Position numbers and translations under genes: made by a program. From the NCBI GenBank assembly GCA_017979445.1, contig CM030711.1, forward strand, positions 3,162,001-3,226,000: a DNA stretch of 64,000 bases, read 5' to 3'. Below, piece after piece: positions 44,801 to 55,383 of this stretch; the first letter of the stretch is position 1; the number at the start of each line of letters is the position of its first letter. The DNA is from Akebia trifoliata (Eukaryota > Streptophyta > Magnoliopsida > Ranunculales > Lardizabalaceae). The notes beneath the pieces are model-generated. The model did not search any database and was not told where the DNA came from. It worked only from the letters and a program-made list of their open reading frames with translations.

Positions 44801-47800
44801 CATGTTCAACAAAGGGCGATTACAGCCCTAGTTACAAGAAATATTCAAATAGAAGGTTATTAAAAAGTAAGAGGAAGACCCTAAAGAATGGACGGAGATG
44901 GTGAAAGCAAATATGAACACTATTTCAATAGCAACATAAATGGTTTTGAACAGAGTGGGGTGGAGGAACAAGAGTTGTTTCGCTGGCCCCAGATTTTTGG
45001 GATGAGGCTTGGAGGAGGATGATGAGTACCCATTGAATAGTGACAGCCAAATTCAACGTGAAGATGAGAGCATCTTTAAATTTATTTTTACTAAAAAAAA
45101 TTCATCTAAGAACATTGGACTTTGGTAATAGTATTAGGCCTGATTTAAAATTTCGTATCGTTTCGTAATAAATATTTTGGAATTTCAGATTACCTATAGA
45201 CGAAACATGTAAGAATATATAGATCAGTCAATGTTTCGATATGTATCATTTGTATCGGTATGTTTCGTCCGATACAAACCTTTACAAACCTGAGAACCTA
45301 AATAAAAAATAAAAAAATGCAACTTTCATGTAAAAAAGACAGATTTGCATGGAAAATAATATTACTAATAATTATGTAAAAATGAAATGTTTTAAGATAT
45401 ATATAAATTCATTTTAGAATGTTTTGAAAGTGTAAATTTGAAAAAAAAAATTATTTTTAATTTTAAATTATAATTTTAGCACTTCGAATATCATTATATA
45501 CATTTATTTGTGAAAAAAATAATTTTTTTATTTGCAGTGAACGTTTCGGAATGTTTTGGTTTTTGAAGAAACTAAAACATTGGACCGAAACGAGATTTTA
45601 AACCATGGTATTAGGTCTTAGTCTCAAAGAAAATAATATAAATGCTGCACAAATAAACCGCATGCCCACACACAAAAACGGTCAATGCAAACATTAAGAT
45701 ATATATTTGAACAATTTTAGTTGATATGCATACATGGTAGAAGTAAAATGTTTTTAATACTTAAAAGAAATTGTTTTTAGGTAAGATGATATTAGATAAA
45801 GAAACAGCATAAAAGCGATGACTGAAAACAAGATACATAAATTAAGATTTTGCTGAGATGTGCATCTGAATGTGTCAGATATGGGTGTCAATCACAACAA
45901 TATTTCAGAGAGTCAAGTATCGGTGTTAAATAGGAAACAAATGGGTGTGAAAACTAATCATCAAGGTCAACAAAAAAGTCAACATTTAAAATAACAAAAA
46001 TATTTTTCATGGATTAAAATAGCTTAGATATCCATGATCCTAGTGTCCCTAGATCCAATTGATTTACCACATGAGAATTGAAGAAGATGGGACAAAGAAT
46101 GATAATAAAAAAAAGGTATTCTAAACACATCCGGTATAGCATTTCTAAGACTCAAATAATAGTATACTGCAAAATAACAACCATTAACATATCTAAATAA
46201 AAAGAGGGCCCACATCAAAGAATAAACACGTACCACTGCAACAATGATAACAAGATCATCCCAATGTGTTTCATTTGCAAGTTGAACTGCCATGCTGTCA
46301 TTTCCACTTGCGTCCTTGACAAATTTAAATATAAACATTAGAATTGGACTGAAATGAGTGAAAGGCTTAAAAAACAAATCAGTTATCCATTGTTAATATG
46401 AGGTACCAAAGAGAAACCTCAGAAATCAACCTTACATTTCCCATGACCCACTTGACAAATCCACCATAGAGACTACGGCAAGCACTTCCTGATCCCTGCC
46501 TGTATATGTATAAACAGGAGTTTATTAAGTATTACTGCTAATGTTTACTTGTACACGTCCTGATACAGAGCGAAATAACTCTATTGACAGCTCAACAATA
46601 AGAGAAACTTATTGAAAGGCTTATAATTGATTCTTGTCTGACAAATACAATTTATAAAAGCATATAGCAATATGTATGATCCATGAATAAGTACGCATTT
46701 TTAAGTTGTGAGACACATTCAAGTGTACATACACCCATGCAGACAGACTGATATGCAGACGGGCATCTTGCATAAGAATACATGGCTGTTCATAAACAAA
46801 TAAGCATGCATAGGAATAGTTAATGTGGGAAACATGCAAGCATAGACACATTGCCACGCAGACTGAAAAATAGATGGGATGAACTTCAATTAAAATAAGA
46901 ATACATGAGAGATTCACCTTGCAATTGCCGAAAGACTTCCATGATCCTCTTTCACGTTCATTAATTTTGCAAGGGCAAAAACTGCAAATATAAGGTTGTG
47001 GCAAGTTATAGTTACATAGAATAGTATTTGATTTGATATTCGGGGAAAGAAAACTATCACAAGAACCAAACTGCACAGAGCAAGAAAAAAAAACTGATAA
47101 CATGTGACCATACTCAGAAAACTAGTACCGAAATATGACTAAATGTTGACCATATTTTTTTTCCTCCACAAATATACCCAAAAAAAGATGCAGGGTTTGC
47201 AAATTCTGAAAACATGAAAACAGGGTCTGGCAAAAGTTAATGATTTAATGTCAGGGAAAGAAAATTATCATTAGAACAAAGCAGCACATAGCAAGACAAA
47301 AATATCTGATAAACATGTGACCATAACCAGAAAACTGGCACTGAATTATGACTCAATGTTGTCCATATGCCTAAATAAATATCCAAGCTTTGCAAATTCC
47401 GAAAACGTGAAAACAGAGGTTGGCAAAAGTCAAAGAAGTTTTTTTATACGAGCCAAAACTCGAATTGGTATCAAACAATATCTACATAGACGTGTGGGCA
47501 TAATACAAGTAGATAGGTATAATAGCATCACTTAGATTGAGAGCAACACGACTTGATGGAGACAATAAATAATGGAAAAACCATGGGTCTCCTAAAGTAT
47601 ATCGCAAAGATTAATTAGCCATGATGACAGACAAATACAATACTATCAAGCAAAGTTAAAGGCAGCTCGTTTAGAAACTATAAAGAACTGCAGAGGTAGA
47701 ATTTTCTAATAGAATCAATGGTTTATCTAAGGGAGATCCTCTTGTTACAATCATAGTGACAAAATTCTCCGATTTTTAAAAAGTCGCAATTAATTCATGG

Positions 47801-49372
47801 TTCTTTCAATCGGTGATTTAATCCCAATTTATTCACCAAATGTTGAAAAATACATTTTATATTATATTTTAATATGAAATTTTGGAATTTTGTTTTATAT
47901 TATCTAAATAACCCTGTATTTTTATTTTTTCCCCATTTTTTTTCCCAATTTTGCCGATTTTTCTTGATCAATGGTAGATTGAGAGCAACACAACTTGATG
48001 GGGACAATAAATAATGGAAAAACCATGGGTCTCCTAAAGCATGTTGAAAAGATTAATTAGCCATGATGATAGACAAATACAATACTATCAAGCGAAGTTA
48101 TAGGTAGCTCATTTAGAAACTATAAAGAACCACAGAGGTAGAATTTTCTAGTAGAATCAATGGTTTATCTCAGGGAGATCCTCTTGTTACAATCATAGTG
48201 ACAAAATTCACTGATTTTTAAAAAGTCACAATTAATTCACAGTTCTTTCAATTGGTTATTTAATCCCGATTTATTCATCAAATTTAGAAAAAGACATTTT
48301 ATATTATATTTTAATATGAAATTTTAGAATTTTGTTTCATATTATGCTAAATAACCCTGTATTTTTATTTTTTTTCTCAATTTTGCCAGGTTTTTTTCTG
48401 AATTTTTTCCTTGCCAAATTTTACTGAATCCCGACTTTGTCACTATGGTTACAATGGGTAAGCTCTAGACACCCACTACACAACCAACTTCTATTGGACT
48501 ACATCTTTACCCAAGATTTTAACTGTAAAAAACTAACAAATCCAGCCAGCTATACCTAACAAACACACACCAACCCCAGATTTCCTAAATCATAATAAAC
48601 TAAGAAGCTATTACCACACATGAGAAAACCCAACCTCATCGACACTGCTCGTCACTTAAATTCCTTTTAAAAAAACACAAAACTACTCAAGTTAGCATAA
48701 ATTTTCTAGTACTTTACACTAAACTTATTAACTCCTACTTATCTGGCAAAAGATCAACAGATGCATACAATTAAATCATCTAAAAAAAAAAAATCAGTAA
48801 ATAGAGAGAACCCAGTCTTTACCAAGACAAGCAAAACCAGCTGCAGAAGAAGCCAACCCCGCAGCAGTTGGGAAGTTGTTATATGACGCAATGTGCACAT
48901 GAAAATTTTCCCAATCTTTCTTCTGGATGCAAATTCCCTTCTCCTCATCCACGATATCGTTCCCACGGCTACGGATCTCCTTCAAGCATCTTTGGTATCT
49001 ACCTCCAGATAGAGAAATCTCCTATACTAAAACAAAAACGGATAACAAACTACAGCATTAATTCTTCTTTCTTTCTTTTTTCCCAATTTTGATCTACTCT
49101 GCTGGAATCAATTAGGAAACATGGAACCAAAAATCGAAAATATACATGAAATTTACCTTTCCATTAAGCCACATTCGATCCTTCTCAAAGCTGGGACTAA
49201 CAGCCACAGTCGTCGTCGTGCAGAGATGTTCTGGATCTAGCGTGACACTGATACTGTCGTTAATAGGGAGAATTAAGGTTTCATCTCTCTTCCCCCAGTA
49301 CTTGATGACAGCAATGTTCGTTGGAGTCTGCGCGGTCGCCATTAGAACCCAGTTCTTTGATTCTCCAGCCAT
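37163..49372 (-). CDS. MVD: Mevalonate diphosphate decarboxylase
   Basis: Ten minus-strand exons: 49372-49157, 49021-48823, 46981-46918, 46499-46436, 46314-46234, 43983-43897, 38395-38238, 38083-38035, 37682-37558, 37385-37163. They total 1266 nt, 421 aa plus stop (plant enzymes are about 412-420). The enzyme uses ATP to decarboxylate mevalonate 5-diphosphate to isopentenyl diphosphate, the last step of the mevalonate route to sterols and sesquiterpenes. Visible are [16 protein letters not shown] near the N-terminus, the GHMP-kinase ATP loop [15 protein letters not shown] (120-134), QGSGSACRS with Arg168, [14 protein letters not shown], and FDAGPNAV with the catalytic Asp312. SVTLDPEHL (42-50) matches the PTS2-like peroxisomal signal reported for plant MVD. 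Intron 7 has a GC donor (CACAG|GCAAGT). Introns 2, 5, 6 and 8 carry transposons; intron 6 is 5.5 kb, mostly LINE, hAT and foldback DNA. The coding sequence is uninterrupted. Confidence 0.96.
37814..37978. mobile_element. MITE, TGATTTTCTGACACCCCC family, copy 2, in MVD intron 8
   Basis: The ends TGATTTTCTGACACCCCCCT plus CTGACATACACCCCC and the complement of GGGGGCATATGTCAGAGGGG plus TGCCAGATTATCA are a long inverted repeat. The core palindrome is ATAGATCATTTGCCTCGGGA paired with TCCCGAGGTAAATGATCTAT. It is better preserved than the copy at 12948-13128. Confidence 0.85.
38895..39432. mobile_element. Foldback element of the GACATGCC family, in MVD intron 6
   Basis: The right end reads GGGAAGTATGTCAACATTTT, CAAAACATTGGGGGTATCTA and GGAGGGGTATGTCTAAAACA; the left end carries ATCCATCCCCTCCCCCC and the shared interior ACCCTTGATTTTTCTTCCCA. 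It lies about 60 bp from the next copy (39492-40125) in the same orientation. Confidence 0.6.
39492..40125. mobile_element. Best-preserved foldback element, about 634 bp, in MVD intron 6
   Basis: The left end GTGATTTAGATGACCCCCTC through GAGATACCCTTTGTTTTCAA and GCTGATGACATGCCCTCC matches the complement of the right end (GGGAATCACCCATACCCCTC, GAGATACACCCATGTTTTCA, AACTGATGACATGCCCCCTC). The paired arms are at least 80 bases. The interior includes ACCCTTGATTTTTCTTCTCA and a complementary TAAATCAAGGGTTTTTGG near the right arm, so pairing extends further inward. No protein-coding capacity. Confidence 0.75.
41201..42075. mobile_element. 875-bp hAT-type non-autonomous element nested in the LINE
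   Basis: Inverted ends TAGGGCTGTCAACGGATAG and the complement TAGGGGTGTCAATGGATAG, with a perfect 8-bp target-site duplication CTCACCGC (41193-41200 and 42076-42083). Both subterminal regions are packed with ATCCGAATTCGAAT-type repeats in both orientations, as expected of transposase-binding subterminal repeats. The middle holds GA and TA microsatellites and a tandem repeat of GGAGAAGATGGTGGTCATGG. No transposase is encoded. Confidence 0.92.
43387..43492 (-). repeat. Short duplication at the LINE 5' junction
   Basis: The block TTGAAAAACTCCATAGTGAA plus AC(T/C)GTCTG occurs at 43388-43415 and again at 43465-43492, directly against the right target-site duplication. On the LINE strand this repeats the codons for a [13 protein letters not shown] motif at the truncated 5' end, consistent with a template jump during reverse transcription. 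Confidence 0.7.
44217..44343 (+). repeat. TRIM 5' LTR
   Basis: 127 bp, TG...CA ends. It differs from the 3' LTR by about 15 visible substitutions or small indels, so the insertion is not very recent. Confidence 0.9.
44413..44538 (+). repeat. TRIM 3' LTR
   Basis: 126 bp, TGTTGAGG start and TTAACA end, preceded by the polypurine tract. Confidence 0.9.
44720..45010 (+). mobile_element. RTE-type LINE 3' fragment in MVD intron 5
   Basis: Degenerate copy of the RTE C-terminal tail: AATGAACTCATTCGGGAAAA, GTAGTAGCTCCAATAGGGGA, CAACTGAGATGGTTTGAGCA, AAGAGGAAGACCCTAAAGAA, then GGGGTGGAGGAACAAGAG and TTTTTGGGATGAGGCTTGG. It corresponds block for block with the copies at 16995 and 24755. Borders approximate; no duplication recognised. 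Confidence 0.7.
45139..45607. mobile_element. 469-bp hAT-type element in MVD intron 5
   Basis: Bounded by a perfect 8-bp target-site duplication GTATTAGG (45131-45138 and 45608-45615). The right end, complemented, begins CATGGTTTAAAATCTCGTTT; the left end CCTGATTTAAAATTTCGT is a diverged version. Subterminal regions repeat CGTTTCG/CGAAACG blocks. The ends link it loosely to the CATGGTTTTAAA MITE family (1408 and 22038). Confidence 0.8.
47039..47440. repeat. Tandem duplication, 211-bp unit, in MVD intron 2
   Basis: Copy 1 (47039-47249) and copy 2 (from 47250) share in order GGGAAAGAAAA, CATGTGACCATA, CAGAAAACT, TATGACT, TGCAAATTC, GAAAACRTGAAAACAG and GGCAAAAGT. Identity judged by eye is moderate, so the event is old. 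Confidence 0.75.
47534..48390. repeat. Tandem duplication, 442-bp unit, in MVD intron 2
   Basis: Copy 1 begins at 47534 and copy 2 at 47976, both with AGATTGAGAGCAACACRACT. Long blocks are nearly identical (CAATAAATAATGGAAAAACC, AGATTAATTAGCCATGATGA, GGTTTATCTMAGGGAGATCC, ACATTTTATATTATATTTTA). Identity looks higher than in the neighbouring 211-bp duplication. Both copies include the left end of a CATAGTGACAAA MITE, but only copy 2 keeps its right end. Confidence 0.85.
48194..48447. mobile_element. hAT-like MITE (CATAGTGACAAA family), copy 2, in MVD intron 2
   Basis: The ends CATAGTGACAAAATTCACTG and the complement CATAGTGACAAAGTCGGGAT lie in a perfect 8-bp duplication GTTACAAT (48186-48193 and 48448-48455). 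The element is 254 bp and non-coding. A one-ended copy starting at about 47755 lies in the first unit of the tandem duplication. Confidence 0.85.
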
Positions 49373-50424
49373 TTTCAGAGTGTGCAACAAACGTTAACCC
49401 TAAAAAAATGAAACTTTGATCTGATTTGCTTCCAAATGGTGTAACAAGACAAATTTACTGCAAAGAACACCGATTAAAGCTGAAATTTTTAGATTTTCTG
49501 GCGATAAGTTCAGCGAATCTAAAAATAGAAGATCGGTTTTGATCCGCCTTCGATCTGAGACTATCTAACACGGAAAGTTTTGAATTTTTTTTTTTTTTTT
49601 TTTTTAACTGATTTGAAGGTTTCGAATTGGATAGAAAATTTTGAAGAACTTCGACCAGATGCAGAGAAAAAAGGAAAAGAAATCGACCACGATTACTGAT
49701 TTCTTGAACTAATCGGATTTTGAGATGAAGTTGCAGAAATACATCAAATCTAGATTTCGATTTCGATCGAACTCGGCGAGCAGATAAGTCCTTCGAACAG
49801 CTTTCGCCTTCAACAGGTTTATATAGTAAGTGTTGTCGTCCGCCTCAGAAGAACGTCCTCCACGTTTGAAGGCGAGGGGATACTTTTGGTTTAAAAGGTA
49901 CCTCTTTTCTAAATGGGTTTGGGTTGGCCCATTTGGAGATTTATGTGTTAAAGGAAATAATAAGCTGCGTAAGCCACACATCAAATTTGATGATAAAGTA
50001 AGGCCATCTATATTGTATTTAAACCTACCATTGGGAGGGTCCCACCTATAGAAACAAACCTGATGATCATACCAACTATCCTATTTATTTATTTTTTACC
50101 TTTAAATGAATGTCATGAGAGAAGGGCACGATTCTTCGAGTTGATAGTAAGTTAATAAAAACATCACCTGATCGTAATCTAGTCGATTTTAAAATAATGA
50201 TTTTTTTTTCGAAAATAAAGTATCCTCACCTCTTAGAACACTGGACTGGTCCTTAAGGCTCGTGCAATCCCTTCCCCCCCCGCCCCCCTCACTCGCATAC
50301 TCTAGGTAATTTTTTAAACAAATTCCTGAGGGTGACTTGACTTGTAAGGGAGAATTCGAACTTAAGAACTTCACTTCCTGAGGTGATTTTAACCATCTCT
50401 GAATCAATGGATTAAGTTTGAATC

Positions 50425-50795
50425 AAATGAGAGTTAGTCTTGGATTGATCTGATAAGAATTGATCTAAAATCAATATGATTGGATCTTTGTGGCATTGAG
50501 ATTTCTATTGAATGTCAATCTCAAGATCCAAATCCAAATAAGATGATAATTGGATCAGATCTGAACAAATCAAATTCGATTTGATGTATAAATCTATGTC
50601 ATATGCTTAAACAAAATATATATAATAATATAATTTACATATTTTCGTCCATTTTATGGGGGATTTATCAGATCATGACATGGTTCATCTGAAAGGATCC
50701 TTATCGGAACTCAAACCACGGTCCAAATCCAAAGTTATCTGATCACAATGGATTGGATTTCGGGTCTGATCCGATCCATTGACAACCCTGTCACG
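50425..50795. mobile_element. hAT-like remnant with GGATC repeats (probable)
   Basis: Dense TTGGATC, GATCTGA and GATCCAA blocks. The right end, complemented, reads CAGGGTTGTCAATGGATCGG, a common plant hAT end. The left end was not found with certainty. A second such region, with CTGTCAATGGGCCAGATTC at its left and GGTCTGATCCGGTCC at its right, is at 57668-58000. Confidence 0.45.
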
Positions 50796-51662
50796 TGGAT
50801 GATAGCTTGAGCCGTGGTAGAATTAGCTAACTTACCACTGGGACCATAACTAGAAAGTGACGCAGATGTTGGACACATATCCCACTGCAGCATATTCTTC
50901 ACATAGTTTTTCTAAGATGTAACCTCATACAAATAATAATGAATATTATCCCTCTCCTTTACAACAACTGGACAAATTATTTATCAAATCTTCGGTGGCC
51001 CACACTCCAACGAATTGATTGGGAGATAGATCGTGTACGTTGCTTTTTTAATAAATTACATAAGATAGTACGAAAAACACGTGATACTTTTTTCTAACCT
51101 TTAGTTTGATATATTAAAAAGTGACATGTGAAACATACTTGGTGGTAGGTATGGTGTTTCATTAAAAAACAAAATATATTATAAAGGTGGTTGGTGGGAG
51201 TTGTTTAATTTTGACCCAATTTTGTTTATTAAAATAACTTAAATAAAATAAAATAATGGTAATATGAAGTGTGGGCCATGGTGGGATCCCTGTGGTTGTT
51301 GTGATCTGCCAATTGGCACAGCAACTTAATGAGAGTACAGTCTTTGTGAGGTTTATATATTTGACTTTTTTTTTTTTTTTTTTTCTTTTTTAAGGGAAGG
51401 GGGAGACCACTTAGGTGTTAGATGCATGATAAGAGAGTTAGTTCACTAAAATTTTCTTTTCTTAACAAACCTTGAGCTTCAACTCTTGTTGTATTGTTTT
51501 TGAAATATCCAAATTATCATTTTTTTCAAATTTTTTTTTTCCGTATAGTTAGATTTTTCAATGGAGTTACAATCATTCCCGACGACATTTTATCGTGAAT
51601 GACTAATGGAAAAGAATAATGATGAATGCATGTGGTTTTTTGTACGTAGTTGGTACGTAGCT

Positions 51663-51746
51663 GATGTGGTAAAGGTACAGAACCGTAGATATGTTTCCTA
51701 TGTATCCCGAAGAAAAAGATCTATGGTTCTGTGCTCTTGCCATGTA
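51663..51746. mobile_element. 84-bp palindromic MITE (GATGTGGCA family), copy 2
   Basis: The left arm GATGTGGTAAAGGTACAGAA plus CCGTAGAT pairs with the right arm ATCTATGGTTCTGTGCTCTT plus GCCATGTA around a core TATCCCGAAGAAAAAGA that is identical to the copy at 62822-62906. Confidence 0.7.
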
Positions 51747-52079
51747 CCAAAATCCATGTGCATTCATCGCACGATTCAATGGAAAATGATATACTCTTTA
51801 TTTTGAAAATTTAGATAAATTTGTTTATTTATTTTTCAACAGTTTATAAAAAAGAATGAAGTTGAGATTTTAAGCATTTTGATGATTATGTTGTAACTTT
51901 TGTTATCTTATATGCTTTTTGGGTATTTCAAGAAGATTTGCTTAGTATCGAAGTCATAAAAATTTGAAAAAAAATAAAATTGGATTACATTTAGAGTTTC
52001 GAGTTCACCACTTCCTATTGTCTGGTTCAACGTTTTTATTGCCAAACTAACCACTTAGTGTCAATTTCACCATTTTTTA

Positions 52080-52250
52080 TTGTCGAGTTCAACGATTTTT
52101 TATGAAAATTTGATGAATTTGATAGTAATCAAACTTGAGTTAAAAGCGTCAAGTTCATTAATAATTACCATATAACTCAAAATATTAATATTATCAAACT
52201 CGACGATAGTAGTTATATTATCGATGAACTCGACGCTTTTAAGTCATGTT
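52080..52250. repeat. GTCGA-rich dispersed repeat, copy 1
   Basis: Blocks in order: TTGATAGTAATCAAACTTGA, CGTCAAGTTCATTAATAATT, ATATTAATATTATCAAACTC. The same order recurs at 54318-54500 (TTGATAGTAATTAAACTTGG, TGTCGAGTTCATCAGTGATT, CATTAATATTGTCGAACTC). Non-coding; nature unknown. Confidence 0.5.
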
Positions 52251-53626
52251 TAATTACCGTTGAATTCAACAATATTTTCATTAAAAAAAATTCGTCAAAC
52301 TCGACAATAAAAAGTTGAAGTAGACAATAAAAAGTGATAAACTCGACACTGCATATATGATCTAAATTTATTATTATTATTTTTTCCATTTTTTTCAACT
52401 TCGATACTAAGTAAATCTCATCAAAATTGTCAAATTTGTGTATATCATCATTGCGAAATAACACTCAAATCAAAAGTTACGACGTAATCATAAAAAAAAT
52501 TATAGTCTCAACTTTGTTATTCATTTTTTTTAATAAATTACTAAAAAAATAAAAATATACATCTAAATATTCAAAAATAAGAGTATATCATTCTCCATGC
52601 CTCATTCACTATAAAAAAAAAATCGCCAGACATGATTACAATCACTATTGAAAGACCTAACTATGCAAGAAAATGATAATAAAGGATAGTTTGGGCATTT
52701 CAAAAACATTACAACGTCGATCGAACTTAATCTGGTAGGGCCATCAGCCTTTTTGTACACTATCAAATACTTTTCCACATTTTGGTGAATATTTAAGGTA
52801 TCGTAGTATTTCGACCAATGATATATGCCCATTGGCCTATATTTTCAACTTGGTAATTATTGATTGCATTTTGATTAACTTGTTGTGTCATCACTATTCA
52901 CACACCAAAATAATAAAACCCTTTCAATTACATTTGGTTGGTTTGACTGAATTAAGTTATTTTAGTGAATAATTTAGTCAACACTCCATTATAGAATATA
53001 AATAATATATGAGAATTTTTTTTATTTTTTTCAATTCAAACTTCAATTTTCCACTCTCACCACCTCAATTTTTCTTCTATTTTGTTGTTTGGTCACTATT
53101 TTCTCCATTGTCATTGTCATCATTTACTTGAAGTAATGACGAACTATTGGTATTAATTAGCTTTTGAGTCAATCATCTTGACCAATTTTTTTATAAAGTA
53201 GGACTGTTGACAAGGGCAAACAATATGTTAATAATAAAATTATTATTATTACATTGTTTTTACATATGTCCCATTATCTATCCCCACATATACATATTTC
53301 TATCAAAAACATCCTCAAATACTTACTTTCAAGGTGTTTTAAATGCATCTTAACATGTGTCCTTACGGACGTTAACAAAATCCAATTATGTAATATTTTG
53401 TGCAGTTTCTCACCTATTTAACATAGATTATCACCATATTTTTCTCAAATTTTGAAGTATACAAAATGAATTTTTTTAATCATTCAAACTCTATCTAGAG
53501 TTATATTTTTCGACAAAACATGTGTCGTCATACATTTTTTATTATATAGAGTGCAATTTGCATTAAGGTGATCATTCTCATTGACTTTATTATACATTTG
53601 ACTGCCATCTAAATTGACTTAATTTT

Positions 53627-53784
53627 CCCCCACAAAGCAATGAATTCCTTGGGCCACCCTATAAGGTTCAGTTGACTCTCGACTCAATCAGTTGCACGTA
53701 AGACTTTTTAAGGAGGCGGCATGTGACCGTGGGATTAGTCTCATCAAAAGGTGAGGATACCCACGATAAACAAAAAAAAAAAAA
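53627..53784 (+). mobile_element. SINE, 158 bp, with 14-bp target-site duplication
   Basis: Bounded by perfect copies of ATTGACTTAATTTT (53613-53626 and 53785-53798) and ending in an A-run. The body carries ACTTTTTAAGGAGGCGGCAT and GTGACCGTGGGATTAGTCTC, then GGATACCCACGATAAAC, the 3' signature of a widespread angiosperm SINE type. Pol III A and B boxes are not clear, so it may be 5'-truncated. Relatives: 7521-7624 (minus) and the 3' part of 61320-61530. Confidence 0.85.
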
Positions 53785-54317
53785 ATTGACTTAATTTTAG
53801 TTTCTATTGAGATTGTTCTCTCTCTATGTATGTTGATTGAAAATCTTATATAAAAAGTGAAGCCAATTTAATTGTCATTTACTTAGGCCAAATCTCACAT
53901 AGGACTTAATTAGATCTATGTTGTGTTAGTTGACTACCCAAGCCAAAAAAAAAAAAGAGTCAACAATTAATTGATTTAATCATGCAAATAATTCTTTGAT
54001 TATGATTAACTACTAAAATCTAAATAAAATAAGAAAACATTCATTTGATATGATTATATATTTATATGTATGATTTTATACAATCTCACTTATTTTACCT
54101 TGTATCGTTATCATCATCGTCGTATATATATTTTCTCAATTATTGGGGTTGTCATCATGATTCCTTTTTCAATTTTTGTTGAACTATGTATTCTATTAAG
54201 GCATGTACCATTATAATGTATCTTACTTTTGAGTAGTTCTAAATTGACTTCCTTTAACATGACGATGATGTGACAATGTTGAGAGAACTAAACATGGGCT
54301 ATTCTTATAAGGTTTAG

Positions 54318-54500
54318 TAGTGTCGAGTTTATAAAAATATTATAGAACTTGATAGTAATTAAACTTGGCTTATTTTATAAATCAATGTTGTCGAGTTCAT
54401 CAGTGATTAATGTTGAGCTCAGAACATTAATATTGTCGAACTCGATAATATTGATTATAAAAATAAATTATTGTTGAGTTCGTTAATAATTATTAAAGAT
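54318..54500. repeat. GTCGA-rich dispersed repeat, copy 2
   Basis: Diverged partner of the segment at 52080-52250, about 2.2 kb away in the same orientation. Confidence 0.45.
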
Positions 54501-55383
54501 CTCAATAATAAAACTGATATTGTTGAAAATCGGATTTTTCATTCTTCCTTCATCTTCCTCGGTGCAATAGATGATCGAAAACTTTTCTAAGTTGTCGGAA
54601 TCCGAACTCGCTGCCCTCCAAGATGGCGAGTTGGCAGCCAGTTCGAGAGTGGGGCACTTTTGGAATTTAAATGGAGTGAAAAAGAAGGAGTGAGGTCGAG
54701 AGACCACTAGGAAAGAAAAAGTATACTAAATGGATTATTAAGATCCTGCCCAAAATTTAGGGATTATTTATAAAGAAACCCTTTTTCTTGTGTCCTTTAA
54801 GTAATTTTCCCAAACTCTAAACCATCCGTAGCACTGTAGAACATGGCCATTTAACCAAAAAAGAATAGGTCCTAGGGTTTTAAAAGGCCATATCCACAAT
54901 TTTGTTGACATAGACCTTCTATGGTTCCACTCTTTGCATCACACATCCTGAATTGATGATTTACTTTGCAATGGGTGTCTGAGATTTCAGTTGGATTTGT
55001 CAAATTTTCACTTATATTATCTTGTTGGGGAGAAGAGAATAAATCTTCAAAGACCCAATTCAGAATCTAGTGGAGATTTTACTGCAAAGTTGGTGATTCT
55101 GAGGTATTAATCAATTTAGTCAACTGGGTTTTGTTTGTCTTAAAATTTGTTTTTTCTAAACATTTTGGTGGGTTTCTTATGATAAAGCTGATACAATTTT
55201 CTGGTCTTATCTTCTGATTTCTATGTAACAGAAACCCAGAGAAGAGATTTCTGAAATTTTTTTTTTTAAAGATATTTCTTCTATATTACACTTACTTGGA
55301 ATCCTTAGTACAAAATAGGAAGGCAAGTATTACTTAAATCAAAAACCCAATTCAATCAAGAACACAAACATCACCCCAAGAAA

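Larger units (their letters stand above)
49373..55383. other. 6-kb intergenic region between divergent MVD and phosphatase-like gene
   Basis: No gene recognised. It begins with the MVD 5' flank (a long T-run at 49588-49607). It then holds a GATC-rich hAT-like stretch at about 50420-50795, a MITE at 51663-51746, two diverged copies of a GTCGA-rich repeat near 52080 and 54318, a SINE with target-site duplication at 53627-53784, and the 5' flank of the phosphatase-like gene. A minus-strand open frame at 54707-54483 resembles no family I know and probably is not a gene. Confidence 0.55.

Noticed and set aside
46621..47103. 160-codon minus-strand open frame in MVD intron 3 region
   Set aside because: It overlaps MVD exon 3 in another frame and extends into introns; low-complexity hydrophobic composition, no family.
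54483..54707. Minus-strand open frame of 74 codons with mixed composition
   Set aside because: No similarity to a protein family I know, no splice-consistent neighbours, and it lies next to a GTCGA-rich repeat.
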